From Scortum barcoo (Eukaryota; Chordata; Actinopteri; Centrarchiformes; Terapontidae): a stretch of 64,000 nt of DNA. The notes under the pieces were generated by a model that saw only the letters and a program-made list of their open reading frames with translations, was not told the origin of the DNA and ran no database searches. A program made the position numbers and the translations under genes. Positions 60,626 to 64,000 of this stretch are shown here, in pieces. Positions within the stretch are counted from its first letter, which is position 1. Each line of letters opens with the position of its first letter. Location of the stretch: assembly GCA_023238725.1 (NCBI GenBank), contig CM041538.1:2014182-2078181 (forward strand), read 5' to 3'.

Positions 60626-61791
60626 TTTCAGGCTTTATTGTGATGTATACTGTGCCAAACAAACAAGCAATTTATTAACAAACTTACTGACTTACAGTGA
60701 TCCTGGAGCTTTTGGGTCCCCTGCAGGTATGAGGACCCTGAGGACAGTTGCATGCTTTGCCTGGTTGGTAATCATGTTTTGAGTATGGAAACACTGTCGG
60801 ACAATTAGACACCGAAGTGTGTGTTTTTGGGAGTGCATATGTGAGTAAGGTTGTATAAAGCTTTTAGAGGCTTCAGAGTGATCTGATATATTCAGTTGTG
60901 GCTGGAGTATGCAATTAAATGAAAAAAGAAAACAAACTGAAGGGTGTGGAGTGAGAAAGAAGTGAGTTTATCGAACATCTGTAACCCTCTCCTCATCTCT
61001 TCTTAAAGTGAGTGGTTCTGTAACCCCTCTCCAAGGCTACTGCAGCTAGCATACACACACCTAACTCGTTTTGTACATTTTACTAAAAGCAGCGCGCACA
61101 CTAGAAAAATAAATAGCCCGCTGAAATCAGGGGGTAGATTTCATATGAATTCCTGGACAAATACCAAATCATGATATAAAATGAGAGAGCACAGCATGCA
61201 GCCGATTAAAAAAAAAAAAAAGAGTGAACTGGAGGGCAACTTGACTTGCAGTCTGCAAAGGTGGCTCCAGGTAATTGCCCATGCTGTATTATGGTAAATT
61301 TAAATGTATACCAAGTAAAATAGACAGTTGAATATTATTTGAACTTTTCCCTCTTTTTCCTCAAAGTGTGAGTTTCCATTGTTCATTTGTGGGCCACATT
61401 TGTCCATTGGAAAAAAATCCTGAAGTATGATCTCATTGGTCTTTCAAAAGAGCCACAAAACATTCTCCATTCAATAAACGTGCCATTAATGCCTAGCCAA
61501 AATTGAAAGCCATTATTTTTGTTTTCATGTTGTTATCATTAGCCATGCTTTAGCTAAGCCTTGCTTAAGAGGCAAAGTGCTGGTCTCATGAGACCAGAAA
61601 GCACTTTACTGACATATTTATTCCTTGTTACTGATTTATTAGTTTGTTTGTCAGCTTGCAAAGAGTCTCCATCAGACCAACACCGGATGGATGAACACAT
61701 TAATGGTGTTTGGGAGAAATTCTGCTAAAAGGGTCTCATTATGATTTGCTCTGTGTTAGAAATCATCTCATTCTTTCCTCTTTGTCTGCAG
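60626..61791 (+). other. End of mcf2l2 intron 15
   Basis: Contains a poly-A run (about 61207-61221) and no recognised gene or element. Confidence 0.55.
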
Positions 61792-61858
61792 ACACATCAT
61801 GACTGAGCTGATTGAAACAGAGAGGCTATATGTGGAGGAACTGCAAAGCATCATGGAG
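61792..61858 (+). CDS. mcf2l2: mcf2l2 exon 16 (start of DH domain)
   Basis: Acceptor CTGCAG, donor GAG|GTATGG. One base completes Arg, then 22 codons, HIMTELIETERLYVEELQSI to ME. The E-L-I-E-T-E-R-x-Y-V-E-E-L pattern is the first conserved helix (CR1) of the Dbl-homology catalytic domain, which contacts the Rho GTPase switch I. Confidence 0.95.
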
Positions 61859-63405
61859 GTATGGTATATCTGCTGGCTCTAGGACTTTCTTACCCATTTT
61901 ACATTGTTTCATGGCTTACTTACTTCCCATCTACAGCCCTTCACTGTGTAGTTTGAGAAGAAAAGCTCCTGCAACAAAACTGCCTTTAATATTGCTCTCT
62001 TAATAATTCAGTCTTGATCCAAAGGATTTCACAGTTAACTCATGTACAGTGACCGTCATACTCAATAACCTTAATTCTTTATGAATGAAATATTTATTAA
62101 ACTACTAAAATACCCACAGGACTAAAAACTACAAGATATATAAAATAATAAAACTATAAATAACTCTCGATAAATGAATAAACAATGAATAAACACGACC
62201 ATAAATAAGTACACAGAATACAATTAATGAACAATTAATGAATAAATGAGGAACATTTTATACTATTTTCATTACATTGTGGAATATTTAGAAACAGTTT
62301 AAATGACTTCCAGTTTAAATACCTAATGATTGGATTTTATTATCAGATCTATGCATTGTCAGGGAATTCCTCGTATGTAAATGAGCTAGGTGGGAAATTT
62401 GGTCTCCACCCTCTCATTCTAATCTCAGTTATAATCTTTTTCCTGATTTTCTCCCTAAAGAATTACTCAAACTTTTGACATATGTAAAGCTTCCATAATT
62501 AAAAGTTTGATTCCCTTAGCTGTTGAATGATATCAAACTGTTCTATCAACAAGCAGAAATAACTGTTAGACAGCGTTGACTCAGTGTAAATATAAACCTG
62601 CACAACATTTGATACACACACACACACGGTATAGGCCTGTATGCACTGTATACGTGTACCATATGTAAAACACACAACTGTAAAATATAATACTTTTAAT
62701 ACAAATCTGTTGTGAAAATTTCTGTAATAAAAGGCTTGCAAGTAAGATGGGAGAGCAACCTTTCTCTCTTTCAAGACATACTTACATATGTCATCAAATG
62801 AAGTAACACAGTGGTGACCTGCATTAGCAATATTACAACACAGTTAGCTAGCACAGTTGCACAGTTAGTCTTTTTAACAAGACTTTTAACACAACAGAAT
62901 CGCTCATCAACTGACCTGTGTGTTTCCTCAGGTGTCAGCTAGTGCTCTGCGTAAATGGTTTCTATGGCCAAACAAAGATTATAACTTTGATAATATGATG
63001 CAGTCTTTCAGTTTCAACCACCCAATAGTGTATAATAGTAATATTAATCCAAAATTAGGCTACAGAGTAATAGTCTGATTGGGACTATTCTGCATAGTAA
63101 GCTTTTCTAATAAATACCACAGTTATTTTTACTTACTTACTTACTATTGATGAAGTAAAATTGGGAATCTGGGTCAGTAGAGCTACAAAAAAACAGTTAA
63201 TTCATAATTCCCATTGGTGCCATTGGTGATCACCCATTGGTGTCGATGTGTGGATTGAGTTCGGACAGAGATTAAGAATGACTGCCTCTGTAATTGTCAG
63301 GTTAAGATTTGCAGTGATGTTTTACTGCCTTCGTTTATGCTTAATTTGGCCATCTGCTTTCTTTTTATCTCATTTTGTCTCATTATCCTACCCTCATCTC
63401 CCCAG
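61859..63405 (+). other. mcf2l2 intron 16
   Basis: AT-rich intron with runs of AATGAATAAA-like units (about 62075-62265) and TTAC repeats near 63130. No gene or element is recognised. Confidence 0.6.
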
Positions 63406-63521
63406 GGTTATTTTGCAGAGCTGGATAACTCAGAGCTCAGCCACCTCATCCCCCCGTCCCTGGAAAACAAAAGGGATGTACTGTTTGGCAACCTGCCAGA
63501 GATATATGAATTTCACAACAG
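63406..63521 (+). CDS. mcf2l2: mcf2l2 exon 17 (DH domain)
   Basis: Acceptor CCCCAG, donor CAG|GTAGGT, 38 codons plus two bases, GYFAELDNSELSHLIPPSLE, then R-D-V-L-F-G-N-L-P-E-I-Y-E-F-H-N-(R). The L-F-G-N-x-x-E-I-Y-x-F-H-N motif is diagnostic for DBL-family DH domains. Further DH exons and the PH domain are not in the window. Confidence 0.96.
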
Positions 63522-64000
63522 GTAGGTGGAATATCTTTCGTAAATTTCCCTGCAGTATGCTCTGGCCACAGGATAAATTGGCGTAAAGAGGACTGAGAAA
63601 CCACTCCATCTCTGTGCATCTTCTGTGCATCTTCTCTGTGCAGAGGCGTGTCAGTGTGGGTCTGCCCTGACAGGAAGCTTTAAACAGCAGTCAGACAGCC
63701 TCTCTTTATCTTTTGTGTCAATTAAATAGTACCGAACCCTCGTCTGAAGTTTGGTGCCTCTTTCTGTGACATTTTAGGAAAGTGAACTGGAACTCTCAGG
63801 TGTTGCTGTTGGATGAAAAACTGCATCTGAATTCATTTCCTCCACAACTCTCTCTTTCAGTCTGGACATCCTGTTTTTATGAAAGAGGGATGGATTAATT
63901 TTATATCAAATTGGGAAGCAACTATGGAAAAATATGATAAAAACAATCACCAGCTCACAGTAGCAGCAAAAATTAGGTAAAAAAGTAAAGTATCATAAAA
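63522..64000 (+). other. Beginning of mcf2l2 intron 17
   Basis: No further credible exon is seen. The next DH exon should follow in phase 2 but must lie beyond the window. Confidence 0.6.

Noticed and set aside
63861..63882. Possible mcf2l2 exon after the acceptor at 63860 (S-L-D-I-L-F-L)
   Set aside because: The phase fits exon 17, but the frame stops after seven codons and does not match the expected DH sequence after Y-E-F-H-N-R.

Overview
This window is vertebrate nuclear DNA, most likely from a percomorph teleost fish. The evidence is small exons with canonical GT/AG borders in large introns, long CA/TG/TA/CT microsatellites, several teleost-type Tc1/mariner copies, a tRNA-headed SINE with an ATGG tail, and proteins that read as orthologues of RFC4, MCF2L2 and B3GNT5. 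There are no bacterial-type operons, no CRISPR array and no phage. The gene names come from remembered family sequences, not from a search.

Layout. At 1-1,200 on the minus strand lies the 5' end of rfc4 (replication factor C subunit 4): one coding exon at 53-168 and a probable non-coding first exon ending at 982, next to a GC/ETS/CRE-like promoter. From about 2.75 kb to beyond the right edge, on the plus strand, lies mcf2l2, a DBL-family Rho guanine-nucleotide exchange factor. I resolve 17 coding exons with consistent splice phases: the CRAL-TRIO/Sec14 domain (exons 1-6/7), the spectrin-like region (exons 8-13), a linker, and the start of the DH domain (exons 15-17). The rest of DH and the PH domain lie outside. 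Intron 1 is about 27 kb and holds two good candidates for alternative first exons (13,510 and 14,993), both phase-compatible with exon 2. Inside intron 15, on the opposite strand, sits an intact single-exon b3gnt5 (lactosylceramide beta-1,3-N-acetylglucosaminyltransferase), the same nested arrangement known for human B3GNT5 and MCF2L2.

Mobile DNA. There is a complete-ended but decayed Tc1 element in intron 3 (32,248-33,851), a Tc1 element nested inside a different Tc1-like element in intron 15 (53,389-56,546), a SINE with target-site duplication (48,266-48,650), a Tc1 transposase C-terminal relic (about 8.6 kb), LINE-like and Ty3/gypsy-like relics (about 9.0-9.45 kb), a hAT/ZMYM1-like relic (about 25.2-25.85 kb), a gag-type CCHC zinc-knuckle relic (about 35.4-35.7 kb), and two copies of an uncharacterised dispersed repeat (about 41.2 kb and 60.2 kb).

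Most notable observations: a single extra base in mcf2l2 exon 12 that breaks the reading frame although all other exons are open; two candidate alternative promoters/first exons; a perfect 78-bp spacer-less palindrome in intron 1; and the nested transposon. I did not find a convincing novel biological system. This is an ordinary vertebrate multi-gene locus with several items worth checking.
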